A stretch of 39,418 nucleotides of DNA from Alphaproteobacteria bacterium. Lineage in GTDB: Bacteria; Pseudomonadota; Alphaproteobacteria; Bin95. Positions 30,545-39,418 of this stretch are shown in pieces (the stretch's first letter is position 1; every line of letters begins with the position of its first letter). The notes beneath the pieces are model-generated. The model did not search any database and was not told where the DNA came from. It was given only the letters and a program-made list of their open reading frames with translations. The stretch covers positions 1 through 39,418 of the forward strand of contig JAPORR010000036.1 of NCBI GenBank assembly GCA_026710105.1, written 5' to 3'. The translations under genes were made by a program, and so were the position numbers.

Positions 30545-31909
30545 TCACCAGCCGACGGCATTGAGCGCCACGCCGAGTGCCGAACCGAGCGCTGCCACGG
30601 CCCCAGCGCACGCCAGCACCGGCCATGTGAGAAGCCGTCGGGCGAACCGCGCGACGAGGCGAGTCCAAGCCCCGTCAACGGGCGGATTGGCGAATATGGC
30701 GAATGCAGCGAAAGAAGGGAGAGCTGCCAGGATGAAGCCGATCCCGTAGGAGCCCGTCCAGGCGAGCAGCGCGCCGTAAAGCGCAGGGTAGATCATCATG
30801 GCGATGGAGGTGAAGGCCAGCACCCCGCCGGTCACGCCGCCGACCTGCCCCTCGGGGGCAAGGCGCGCGGTTTCCGCGAGCAGGACGCCGTGCCAACTCA
30901 GCGCCGTCATGTTGAAGACGACGGCGACAGCGGTGATGTCCCAGAAGGTCCATCCGGGGCCGTAAAGCGCAATCGCTACTGCCGAAAACCCGGCCACCAG
31001 CCCGATACCGGCCATGATGAGGCGTGGTGGCACAGCACCGCCGCCGAGAGCGCCCCACAGAATGCGCGCCCAGACCGCAGAGAAGGACGCGATGGCAAAG
31101 GCGGAGCCGGCCTCGGCTTCCGAGTAGTCCAGCCCATCGATCAGGAACAGGATGAAGAAGCCGGAAAACAGCGACTGCAGGCCGCCGAAAGCAAAGGCGG
31201 CGAAGGACAGGTCGCGCAGCGGGCGTATGGCGAGCACTGTCCTAAGCGTTGCGGAGAGGTCCCCGAAAGCGATCCTGGTATCGGGCCGGCGGTCGGCGTC
31301 GAAGTAAGCGCGCACCGGCTCCAGCGAGATCATCACGGCGAAGACGATCAGGCCAGTGACGAGGGCGGCACCATATGGCCCGAGCCGAACCGGCATGCCG
31401 AGCGTCTCGGAATAGAAGGTCAGACCCAACAGGAAGGGCACCAGCAGACCCCCGATGAGGGCACCAACCGGCACGCCCGTCTGCTTGATCGAAAAAACCA
31501 GCGGCGCGAGGCGCAGCGGCGTCACCCGCGCCAGAATATGCGAGCTGGCGGGCGTCGAGACGGAGGCCGCACCCAGCAGCACCGCGCCCAGCGGGAACAG
31601 CCAGAGCTGCGCTGAGGCCGTTACCAGCAGACTCGCCCCCATGAGCAGGAGGGCGAACTGGCTTACCCGTAAGGGACCATAGCGCAGGATAAAGCCGCCA
31701 CAGCCGACCGCTGCCAAGATGGCGGCAACATTCTGGAGAAAGAGATAGAAGCCGAGCCATGCTCGCGAGATGCCGAAATCTTCGGCGATCCGGTCAGCAA
31801 GGATCGGCAGCGCGATCTGGCAGACATAGGAGAAGGCCTGCTGGACCAGCATAGCGGCTGTCGCCGCTGCCATGATCGTGCGTGGGCTGAAACGCGCGAG
31901 ATCCATCAC
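30545..31909 (-). CDS. MFS transporter (12-TM, CynX/NarK-like)
   Basis: 454 aa, about 12 TM; SRAWLGFYLFLQNVAAILAAVGCGGFILRYGPLRVSQFALL; ASSHILARVTPLRLAPLVFSIKQTGVPVGALIGG; start GTG 31909 or ATG 31906. Confidence 0.88.
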   Translation of the reverse strand: MMDLARFSPRTIMAAATAAMLVQQAFSYVCQIALPILADRIAEDFGISRAWLGFYLFLQNVAAILAAVGCGGFILRYGPLRVSQFALLLMGASLLVTASAQLWLFPLGAVLLGAASVSTPASSHILARVTPLRLAPLVFSIKQTGVPVGALIGGLLVPFLLGLTFYSETLGMPVRLGPYGAALVTGLIVFAVMISLEPVRAYFDADRRPDTRIAFGDLSATLRTVLAIRPLRDLSFAAFAFGGLQSLFSGFFILFLIDGLDYSEAEAGSAFAIASFSAVWARILWGALGGGAVPPRLIMAGIGLVAGFSAVAIALYGPGWTFWDITAVAVVFNMTALSWHGVLLAETARLAPEGQVGGVTGGVLAFTSIAMMIYPALYGALLAWTGSYGIGFILAALPSFAAFAIFANPPVDGAWTRLVARFARRLLTWPVLACAGAVAALGSALGVALNAVGW

Positions 31910-32970
31910 CGTATGCGGATGTTGACCGCCGCGCGCATTCCTGGCCAGACGGTCGCCTCCACTGGCGGCATGTCGATGAACACCGGGATCCTACGCGCGC
32001 CATCGCCGTTCTGCTCGCTTCCACCCACAGTGGTGTGCCCGACCGCTCTAACGCGTCCCTCCAGCGTCTCGTCCGGCCAGGCTTCGAAATCGACGGTGAC
32101 CATCTGACCCGGCCGGATATGACGTATGTCGGCCTCATCGATATCGGCCTCAATCCAGACCCGGTCGGGGTCGTGGATCAGGAATACCGGGGTACCCTCT
32201 TCTACATAAGCGCCCGGATTGACATGTATCTCATTGATCACGGCGCGGCCCGGCGCGCGGATATGCATCTCCTCCAATCGGCGGTGCGCCTGTTCAACTT
32301 CGATCGCGGTCTTGTCGATATCCCGGTCGATGACCGCAAGCCGGGTTCGGAACAGCTGTTCCCGCCAAGCCGTGTCAGTAAGTTCTTCGGCTCTCCCCAG
32401 ATTGATGGCGATGCGGGTCTGGACATCGCGTAGCCTACTTTCCACTTCCAGCAATACGCCACGAGCCTCGTCGATCCGACCTTGCGGCACGACATTGCGG
32501 CCGGGCCGCCTGTTTCGCTCAAGATTGTCCTCTGCGATCTGCTTGCGGCGTTCCAGCGTCGCGAGTTCCAGGCGCAGCAAGCGGACGGTTACCTCTACGG
32601 TCGCGATCTTGCCAGCCAGTTCGGACTTGAAGAGTGCCAGCTCCGCTTCCACCTGGCCGCGCTGCGCCTTCTGTTTCTCCAGCCCAGCCTGGAGTGCGCG
32701 GAGGTTGAGGGCAGCGACGGTATCGTCCATGTCGGCAAGTGCCGCTCCCTTTTCGACGATATCCCCCTTCCGAACCCGGATCGCGGCGATGCGGGCATTG
32801 ACTCTCGAAGAGAGCAGAGCCAAATCCGCGGCGACCCGCGCATTTGGCTCATAGACATTGTGCCACCAGTGGATTGCCTCATTGACACCCGCGGCGACCA
32901 GCGTCACCGGCAGCACCAACAACAGATAAACATAGCGGTTGCGTCGCTTCCTGAGGGGGGATTCGGCCAT
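31906..32970 (-). CDS. HlyD family secretion / membrane fusion protein
   Basis: N-terminal TM YVYLLLVLPVTLVAAGVNEAIHWW; SSRVNARIAAIRVRKGDIVEKGAALADMDD; coiled coil; APGRAVINEIHVNPGAYVEEGTPVFLIHDPDRVWIEADIDEADIRHIRPGQMVTVDFEAWP. Confidence 0.9.
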   Translation of the reverse strand: MAESPLRKRRNRYVYLLLVLPVTLVAAGVNEAIHWWHNVYEPNARVAADLALLSSRVNARIAAIRVRKGDIVEKGAALADMDDTVAALNLRALQAGLEKQKAQRGQVEAELALFKSELAGKIATVEVTVRLLRLELATLERRKQIAEDNLERNRRPGRNVVPQGRIDEARGVLLEVESRLRDVQTRIAINLGRAEELTDTAWREQLFRTRLAVIDRDIDKTAIEVEQAHRRLEEMHIRAPGRAVINEIHVNPGAYVEEGTPVFLIHDPDRVWIEADIDEADIRHIRPGQMVTVDFEAWPDETLEGRVRAVGHTTVGGSEQNGDGARRIPVFIDMPPVEATVWPGMRAAVNIRIR

Positions 32971-33063
32971 CGGGGACGATTTATTCTATGCTGGACGAGT
33001 ATCGCACTGTGGAACCCTAGCACGGGCGGCGCGCGAAGCGAGGGCGGCGTGGAAGCAACAGGG

Positions 33064-33918
33064 ATGAACGACAGCGACTGGCGCCGTGCGCCCTGGCCCG
33101 GCGGGGCACGGATTGCCCTCTCCCTGGTGGTGAATGTCGAGGAAGGCGCGGAAGCTCGCATCGATGACGGCGACCCTTGGCCCGAGCCCGTGGACGAGCT
33201 CAGTGCCAGCCCGAGGCGGGCGATCCGCAATTACGGTAATGAAAGCAACTACGCTTACGGCATCAAGGCAGGCGCACCGAGGGTCATGCGACTGCTGGAG
33301 GAGCGCAGGCTGAAGGCGACCTTTACCGCTGCCGCGGTGGCGCTGGAACGCGCCTCGACGCTAGCGACGCAGATTGTGGCGGGCGGCCATGAGGTCTGCG
33401 CGCACGGGCACCGCTGGATTCATCAGTTCCGTATGGATGAGGCGCAAGAGAGAGCCTTCATCCAAGACGCCGCCGCGTCGATAGAGCGGACGACCGGCAC
33501 GCGGCCAATCGGCTGGCTCTCGCGCTATCTGTTGACCCCCAACACGAGGCGGCTGCTGATCGAAGAAGGTTTTACCTACCATATGGACGACTATTCCGAC
33601 GACCTCCCATTCCGGCATGAGGAACCGGGCGGGCGGATTGCGGTCGTGCCCTATGCGATCGACACTAATGACATGAAGATGTGGACTGATCCCGCCTATA
33701 CGCCAGCGCACTGGCTCGACTATGCGCGCGAGAGTTTCGACAGGCTTTACAAGGAAGGCATGGAAGGCGCGCCGAAAATGATGAGTCTTGGCCTGCATTT
33801 GCGGATCATCGGGCGTCCCGGGCGGATCGGCTACTTCGAACGCTTCCTCGACCATATCCAGGCGCATGAAGGCGTCTGGGTGGCGCTGAGGCGCGACATC
33901 GCGGACTGCCTGCCGTGA
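33064..33918 (+). CDS. Polysaccharide deacetylase family protein (PuuE-type allantoinase-like)
   Basis: IALSLVVNVEEGAEARIDDGDPWPE; VAGGHEVCAHGHRWIHQFRMDEAQERAFI; GWLSRYLLTPNTRRLL; MSLGLHLRIIGRPGRIGYFERFLDHI. Confidence 0.88.
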   Translation: MNDSDWRRAPWPGGARIALSLVVNVEEGAEARIDDGDPWPEPVDELSASPRRAIRNYGNESNYAYGIKAGAPRVMRLLEERRLKATFTAAAVALERASTLATQIVAGGHEVCAHGHRWIHQFRMDEAQERAFIQDAAASIERTTGTRPIGWLSRYLLTPNTRRLLIEEGFTYHMDDYSDDLPFRHEEPGGRIAVVPYAIDTNDMKMWTDPAYTPAHWLDYARESFDRLYKEGMEGAPKMMSLGLHLRIIGRPGRIGYFERFLDHIQAHEGVWVALRRDIADCLP

Positions 33919-35267
33919 GCGGCCTTTTCAGCCGGCTCAATGTAGAGGCTATTCTCCGGGACTACCCGATGGGCGTGGCCTTTCTCGAAGGGCCTGCAGC
34001 GCTCTCCCGCGATGCACTGCGGGCGCTCCAGGAGTACCGTTTCGCCCGCGTCATGGCGCGGGCCTGGCAGATACCATTCTACCAGGAGCGCTGGGGCGCT
34101 GCAGGCCTGGAGCCAGGCGATATTTCCAGCCTTGACGACCTGGCGTTGATCCCGCCCATCTCCAAGGACGATCTGATGGCGAGTGTGGCCGGGGCTCCAC
34201 CTTTCGGGAACTTCCACGGGCGCGATGCTGCACATCCCTTCGCCGTGTTCCACACGACCTCCGGTACGACCGGCATGCCGCAACCCTTATTCTACGGAGC
34301 CGAAGACCGGGAAATCCAGAATCTGCTTCTGGCTCGTGCCTACCGGCTGATGGGGCTTGAGGACGACGATATCATTCATTCCGTCTATGGCTTCGGCACG
34401 GTCAATGGCGGCCATTATGTCCGCGAGGCCGTGACACACTTCACCGACGCCTTGTTGGTGCCAGCCGGGACCGGGCGCGACATGCCGTCCGAGCAACAGG
34501 TCGAGGCGATGGCACGGTTCGGCGTGACGGTGCTGGTCGGCTTCGTCGACTATGTGCGCCGCCTTGCTGAGATCGCTGGCAAGAAAGGCCTGAAGATCCC
34601 GCTCCGCCTAGTACTCGGTCATTTTGGCAGCGGTGACCGGCAGGCGGTCTCAGACGCCTGGGGCGGCGCCGCGGTTTATGACTGGTACGGGGTCGGCGAT
34701 ACTGGTGTCATCGCTGCCGAAAGCCCGAGCCGGAGCGGGCTGCATGTTTTCGAGGATGCGCATGTTGTGGAAGCGCTCGACCCGGAAACAGGCACCCCGG
34801 TCGAGGACGGCGATGCTGGCAATCTCTGTGCGACCGTTCTCTTCAAGACCGGCATCTACCCGATCGTCCGCTTCGACACCAAGGACCTGACGACGTTATC
34901 GCCGCCGGACCCCGGTTCCGGCATTAATTTTCGCCGCATGTCGGGGTTCGAAGGCCGATCGGACAATATGGTCAAACTGCGCGGCATCAATGTCTATCCG
35001 ACGGCAATCGGCACCTTTCTCGACGAGTTCGAAGCGCTTACAGGCGAATATGTCTGTCGGGTCTTCACGGACAAAGGTCGCGAGGACATGGCGGTCATCG
35101 CGGAAGCGCGCGAGCGGAGCGCACGGCTGGCGGAGAACCTAGCCGAACGGCTGAAGCGAGGGCTCGGCGTCCAGGTCATGGTCGAACTCGTCGCGCCCGG
35201 CGGAACGGCCGCACTCACGCAAATCAACGAACGACAGAAACCGGTCAGGCTCGTCGATGAACGCTGA
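33915..35267 (+). CDS. Phenylacetate-CoA ligase-like (PaaK-type) adenylate-forming enzyme
   Basis: GTG start overlapping upstream stop; VFHTTSGTTGMPQPLFYGAED; YDWYGVGDTGVIAAES; RFDTKDLTTL; GRSDNMVKLRGINVYPTAIG. Confidence 0.88.
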   Translation: MSGLFSRLNVEAILRDYPMGVAFLEGPAALSRDALRALQEYRFARVMARAWQIPFYQERWGAAGLEPGDISSLDDLALIPPISKDDLMASVAGAPPFGNFHGRDAAHPFAVFHTTSGTTGMPQPLFYGAEDREIQNLLLARAYRLMGLEDDDIIHSVYGFGTVNGGHYVREAVTHFTDALLVPAGTGRDMPSEQQVEAMARFGVTVLVGFVDYVRRLAEIAGKKGLKIPLRLVLGHFGSGDRQAVSDAWGGAAVYDWYGVGDTGVIAAESPSRSGLHVFEDAHVVEALDPETGTPVEDGDAGNLCATVLFKTGIYPIVRFDTKDLTTLSPPDPGSGINFRRMSGFEGRSDNMVKLRGINVYPTAIGTFLDEFEALTGEYVCRVFTDKGREDMAVIAEARERSARLAENLAERLKRGLGVQVMVELVAPGGTAALTQINERQKPVRLVDER

Positions 35268-35275
35268 GTGTTTTA

Positions 35276-36565
35276 GTGCGAAGCCGAACTTCCAGCTTGC
35301 CTCCTGACCCGCCTCCAACACCGCCCGACGAAGCCAGCCGCAGCATGTATCGCGGCTGGTGGGTGGCAGCGGGCGGGTTTGTCATGGCGTTCTACGCTTG
35401 GGGCGTGGGGTTTTACGGTCATGGCTTCTATATGATCGTTCTGGGCCGTGTGACCGGCTGGCCAGTTTCCATGGTGTCGAGTCTCGTCGCGGGGTTTTGG
35501 CTGACAAATGTGGCCGCCAGCCTCGTATTGGGTCGGGTCACTGACCGGTTCGGCGCGCGCCCGGTGGTGGTTTACGGCGCGCTTGCAATGGCGGCAGGAT
35601 GCGTTGCGCTGGCTGCCTTAGAGGCCGGGTTCGGCGGGGCGCGATGGCAGTTTTTCGCAGTCTTTGCGCTCATGGGCAGCGCTTATCCCGGTCTGGCGAC
35701 CATGGCGATCAGCGCCGCGCTAGTGCCGTGGTTCAAGCGCCGCCTTGGCCTCGCTCTCGGCATTGCGTTGACCGGGGCTAGCGCCGGCGGGGCGGTGATG
35801 CCGCCCCTGATGGCATGGCTCTCCATCCGGTACGGGTTTGGGTCCGCTATGACAGGGATCGGGGCTGCCCTCATCCTCTCCGTGCTGCCGGTCGCGCTCT
35901 TCATCGTCCGGACTCCTGGACACCAAGAAGCCGCGAGAGAGCTGGGCGCGGCCTCGCCCACCGGGGTGAGGGACAAGCCGCGACCGGCCCAGTTCCTGCG
36001 CGAGTCCCGGTTCTGGTTCATTGTATCGGCCTGTAGCCTGTCACTCGGCGCACAGGTCGGTTTCCTGATGCACCAGATACCGCTTCTGCAGGGTGCTCTG
36101 GGGCTTTCTGGGGCGGCCTTCGCTGTCAGCGTCGCTGCATTGAGCGCGGCGGCGGGCCGGTTCGCGCTCGGCGCCTTGAGCAAACGGTTTTCACTGCCGG
36201 TCATGGCCGCTGGCTGCTATCTGATCCAGGCATTCGGGCTGCTACTCCTGCTGGCCGAGGGGCCGCCCGCCTTGCTGTTTGCCGCTTCCGCCATAGCCGG
36301 TTTCGTCATCGGTTGCATCGTGATGCTGCCGCCGCTGCTACTGGTGGACAGCTTCGGCCAGCATGGTTACGGCACCGCATATGGCGTCACAGCGGCGAGC
36401 ATGTTCGTCATGGCGGGTCTTGCGACCGTGGCCAGCGGCTGGCTCTTCGATGCGACTGGTGCTTATGCCTGGCCACTGCTAGGTCTCACCGGACTGCATG
36501 CGCTGGCCGCCGTCCTGGTCCTGTGGCACGGTCGCCGGCAACAAAGCCGCGAGGCCGTGCAATGA
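35276..36565 (+). CDS. MFS transporter (monocarboxylate/OxlT-like)
   Basis: YRGWWVAAGGFVMAFYAWGVGFYGHGFYMIVLGRVTGW; LGRVTDRFGARPVVVYGALAMAAGCVAL; WFKRRLGLALGIALTGASAGGAVMPPLMAWL; start may be ATG 35345. Confidence 0.9.
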   Translation: MRSRTSSLPPDPPPTPPDEASRSMYRGWWVAAGGFVMAFYAWGVGFYGHGFYMIVLGRVTGWPVSMVSSLVAGFWLTNVAASLVLGRVTDRFGARPVVVYGALAMAAGCVALAALEAGFGGARWQFFAVFALMGSAYPGLATMAISAALVPWFKRRLGLALGIALTGASAGGAVMPPLMAWLSIRYGFGSAMTGIGAALILSVLPVALFIVRTPGHQEAARELGAASPTGVRDKPRPAQFLRESRFWFIVSACSLSLGAQVGFLMHQIPLLQGALGLSGAAFAVSVAALSAAAGRFALGALSKRFSLPVMAAGCYLIQAFGLLLLLAEGPPALLFAASAIAGFVIGCIVMLPPLLLVDSFGQHGYGTAYGVTAASMFVMAGLATVASGWLFDATGAYAWPLLGLTGLHALAAVLVLWHGRRQQSREAVQ

Positions 36566-37800
36566 CACCAGAGATGTCTCTGTCCGCGCTCTGCGAGGGC
36601 TATGCCGCCGGCAAGCTCGACCCCGTGGCCGTTGTGGAGGCTTGTCTGGACCGGATCGAACGGGAGAACCCTCGTCTCAATGCCTATGTTGCGGTGACGG
36701 CGGAGATCGCGCGCCAGGCTGCGGCGGCCTCTGCGGCGCGCTGGCGGGCAGGCCGCCCGGCCTCTGCCCTCGACGGCGCGCCTATCGCGGTCAAGGACAA
36801 TATCGATATGGCCGGCGCCGTCACCGCGAATGGTTTGCCGGGAGGCAAGGTCGCCGGGACAGATGCGCCCGTCATTGCGCGACTCCGGCAAGCGGGCGCA
36901 GTGCTGCTCGGCAAGACCAATCTGCATGAAGCGGCCTTCGGCACCACCACCTTCAATCCCCATTGGGGTATGACCCACAATCCGTACCGCGAGGGTTGGA
37001 CGGCAGGCGGGTCGAGCGGCGGTTCCGGCGCCGCCGTGGCGGGCGGACTCGCCGCTGCCGCGCTCGGCACCGATACCATGGGCTCCGTGCGCCTGCCGGC
37101 GGCCTATTGCGGTTGTTTCGGCCTGAAACCAACACAGGGCGCGGTGCCGCTGGAAGGCGTCACGCCGCTTGCGCCGAGCCTTGATCATGTCGGGCCGCTT
37201 ACGCGGTCGGCTGAGGATATATTGACACTGTTTGAGGTCATGGCGGGACGTCCGGCGGAGCCTGAGGGGAGCTGGCACCCCGTGCGGTTGGCCGCGTTCG
37301 ATCATGTGGTGCTCGAGCCGGATGTAGCCGAAGCCATGCCTGCACTCGACCTGCCAGTGCTGGACTGGCCGGATTACGACCCCTCGACGGCGCGCCGGGC
37401 CGGACTGTTGGTGATCGAGGCGGAAGCCTTTGCGGCGCTCGGCATGCCGGAGGGGGCCTCGAACGAATTACGCGGCTACTTGGACTATGGCGCTTCGCTC
37501 GCCCCGAAACGGCTCGCCGCCGCGCGCGAGGTCATCCGGCGCATCCGGGAAGACGCAGCCGCGCGCATCGGCGATGCCGTTATCATCGCGCCGGTTGCAC
37601 CCTGCGGCCCCTTCCCGCGTTCGCGTAAAGTGCCAGCCGGCCAGGCCGAATTGCTGGCCTTTGCCAATCTCACTAGCCTGCCTGCGCTTGCCTTTCCCTG
37701 CGGCCGCATGGCGAACGGCATGCCCTTCGGCCTACAGGCGATTGCGGGCCCGGGCCGGGAGGCAGCGCTTATCGCGGCGGGCCGGGCGTTCGGCAAATAA
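36562..37800 (+). CDS. Amidase (amidase signature family)
   Basis: Start trimmed to MTPEMSLSALCEGYAAGKLDPVAVVEACLDRIERENPRLNAYV, ATGA overlap with MFS; IAVKDNIDMAG; TAGGSSGGSGAAVAGGLAAAALGTDTMGSVRLPAAYCGCFGLKPTQG. Confidence 0.92.
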   Translation: MTPEMSLSALCEGYAAGKLDPVAVVEACLDRIERENPRLNAYVAVTAEIARQAAAASAARWRAGRPASALDGAPIAVKDNIDMAGAVTANGLPGGKVAGTDAPVIARLRQAGAVLLGKTNLHEAAFGTTTFNPHWGMTHNPYREGWTAGGSSGGSGAAVAGGLAAAALGTDTMGSVRLPAAYCGCFGLKPTQGAVPLEGVTPLAPSLDHVGPLTRSAEDILTLFEVMAGRPAEPEGSWHPVRLAAFDHVVLEPDVAEAMPALDLPVLDWPDYDPSTARRAGLLVIEAEAFAALGMPEGASNELRGYLDYGASLAPKRLAAAREVIRRIREDAAARIGDAVIIAPVAPCGPFPRSRKVPAGQAELLAFANLTSLPALAFPCGRMANGMPFGLQAIAGPGREAALIAAGRAFGK

Positions 37801-37837
37801 GGGAGCCCCGCTCGGGGTAACCACCTAAGGAGTGCGC

Positions 37838-38425
37838 ATGAACAGGCGGGGGGACGGCGTGTGGGTATTTGGTTACGGCTCTCTCATCTGGCGTCCGGAT
37901 ATCCCGTTCCGCGAGCAGCGGGTCGCGTATGCGCAGGGTTGGACGCGTCGCTTCTGGCAGGGATCGCATGACCATCGCGGGCTGCCGCACGCGCCCGGCC
38001 GGGTGGTGACGATAGTGCCCGGGACTGGTGTTTCCTGCGGCGGCATGGCCTACTTCGTCGAGGTGGCAGCGATATGCGAGACATGGGACGAACTCGACGA
38101 CCGCGAGAAGAACGGTTACCAGCGCGAGACCGTCAGACTGACGTTTCGCGGCGGTGCGTCCGATGGGACAGCCATTGGGGCCGCCGACGGGGCGGTCTAT
38201 GTGGCACCGGTCGGCAACAGCGCTTGGCTCGGCCCCGCGCCATTCCCTGAGATAGCCCGGCAAATCCTGCGCTCGGAAGGTTTGAGCGGCACGAATATCG
38301 ACTATATGAGGCAGCTTGCAGGTGCGCTCAGGCGCTTTGGGATCAAGGACGACCATGTGTTCCGGCTGGAGCGCCATGTCGAGGATCTCGCCAGGCAGGC
38401 CCGGTCACGGGAAAACAGGAGATAG
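37838..38425 (+). CDS. chaC: Gamma-glutamylcyclotransferase, ChaC family
   Basis: VWVFGYGSLIWRPDIPFREQRVAYAQGWTRRFWQGSHDHRGLPHAPGRVVTIVP; LDDREKNGYQRETVRL. Confidence 0.92.
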   Translation: MNRRGDGVWVFGYGSLIWRPDIPFREQRVAYAQGWTRRFWQGSHDHRGLPHAPGRVVTIVPGTGVSCGGMAYFVEVAAICETWDELDDREKNGYQRETVRLTFRGGASDGTAIGAADGAVYVAPVGNSAWLGPAPFPEIARQILRSEGLSGTNIDYMRQLAGALRRFGIKDDHVFRLERHVEDLARQARSRENRR

Positions 38426-39306
38426 TGATGTACGATGAAGAAATGATTCGTGATGAGGAGGACCGTTTACGCCGGTCGGGTGGGATGACCCGGCGGGAGT
38501 TCGGCGCCCTGTCGGTCGGGGCCGGGATGGCCATGCTGCTACCTCGGGCCGCGAATGCGCTGGCGGTGACGGCCGCGGATATCGAGATGCCGACTCCCGC
38601 CGGCGTGGCTGACTGCCATTTCGTGCATCCCGCGAATGGTGCCTATCCCGGCGTGCTGGTTTGGCCGGATGCGCTCGGCCTCAGGCCCGCTTTCAAGCAG
38701 GTGGCGCGCCGGCTGGCCGAATCAGGCTATGCCGTGCTGGTCGTCAACCCCTATTACCGGACCGAGCGCGCGCCGATCCTGCCGGAAGGCGCCTCCTTCC
38801 GGGATGAGGCCACGCGCCAGAAGGTCTTCCCCCTGATGCGCTCACTCACCCCCGAGAAGACAGTGGCGGACGCCAGGGCCTTTGTCGGCTTTCTCGACGG
38901 CCGGGACGCGGTGGCCGAGGACCGCAAGATGGGGACGACGGGATATTGCATGGGCGGCGCCATGACCATGCGGACTGCGGCGGCCTTCCCCGAGCGGATC
39001 GGTGCTGGTGCCTCCTTCCACGGCGGTAGGCTCGTAACCGACAAACCTGACAGCCCCCACCTGCTTGTCGGCGCCTTGCGCGCGCATTACCTATTCGCCA
39101 TCGCTGAGAACGATGACGAAAAGGACCCGGAATCCAAGACCGTGCTGCGCCGGGCCTTCGATGCGGCTGGCCTGCCGGCGGAGATCGAAGTCTATGCCGG
39201 CACATTGCATGGCTGGTGCCCGCCGGATTCCGCCGTCTACAACGAAGCGCAGGCGGAGCGGGCCTGGAGCCGGATGCTGGCGCTCTTTGAAACCACGCTC
39301 GCTTGA
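38425..39306 (+). CDS. Dienelactone hydrolase family protein with TAT-like signal
   Basis: MTRREFGALSVGAGMAMLLPRAANALA twin-Arg leader; GVLVWPDALGLRPAFKQVARRLAESGYAVLVVNPYYR; GTTGYCMGGAMTMRTAA nucleophile region (GYCMGG); LHGWCPPDS. Confidence 0.9.
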   Translation: MMYDEEMIRDEEDRLRRSGGMTRREFGALSVGAGMAMLLPRAANALAVTAADIEMPTPAGVADCHFVHPANGAYPGVLVWPDALGLRPAFKQVARRLAESGYAVLVVNPYYRTERAPILPEGASFRDEATRQKVFPLMRSLTPEKTVADARAFVGFLDGRDAVAEDRKMGTTGYCMGGAMTMRTAAAFPERIGAGASFHGGRLVTDKPDSPHLLVGALRAHYLFAIAENDDEKDPESKTVLRRAFDAAGLPAEIEVYAGTLHGWCPPDSAVYNEAQAERAWSRMLALFETTLA

Positions 39307-39418
39307 GCGCCTGGGCTTAATACCATTGTCTGTCACCCATCGTCACCGTCAGCATCGCGGCTCCCCGCCGTTCTGGATCAGGTAGGTCCGGAAGGAGGGG
39401 ATCGGGCAGTGGTAGAGC

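Noticed and set aside
30176-31615. 479-aa plus-strand ORF
   Set aside because: Antisense to the MFS and MATE-like genes; low-complexity charged composition (G/E/R/H) typical of shadow frames opposite membrane proteins.
32482-33063. Long N-terminal extension of the deacetylase ORF
   Set aside because: Lies antisense to HlyD; deacetylase similarity begins near 33064.
37803-37821. Small hairpin gCCCCGctCGGGG between amidase and chaC
   Set aside because: Short stem, 2-nt loop and no T-tract; too weak to call a terminator.

Overview
This is a GC-rich, probably alphaproteobacterial, chromosomal window. It holds a dnaN-recF-gyrB replication/repair block (minus strand, no dnaA in the window) next to a DHA2-type MFS pump. 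An orphan xanthine dehydrogenase/CoxL-like subunit diverges from an ACMSD-like amidohydrolase. A plus-strand housekeeping run follows: photolyase, rsmE, gshA, a tiny AtzG/DUF4089-like ORF missing from the ORF track, an amidase, a nicotinamidase and a DUF2333 protein. After an SDR gene and a tRNA-Glu(CTC) comes a hydantoin/pyrimidine-type catabolic locus: an ABC importer with two permeases, hydantoinase, carbamoylase and a luciferase-like flavin oxidoreductase. Divergent from it is a FAD oxidoreductase preceded by a strong 5' hairpin, then GST and Ldh-family genes. A truncated IS5-like remnant marks a boundary to an accessory block. That block has a minus-strand HlyD-MFS-MATE/ANK-like export cassette facing a plus-strand chain of PuuE-like deacetylase, PaaK-like adenylate-forming enzyme, MFS, amidase, ChaC and TAT-exported dienelactone hydrolase. 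The divergent export/amide-degradation locus (about 29.1-39.3 kb) is the best candidate for an undescribed system. All assignments come from reading motifs by eye; no database search was run.
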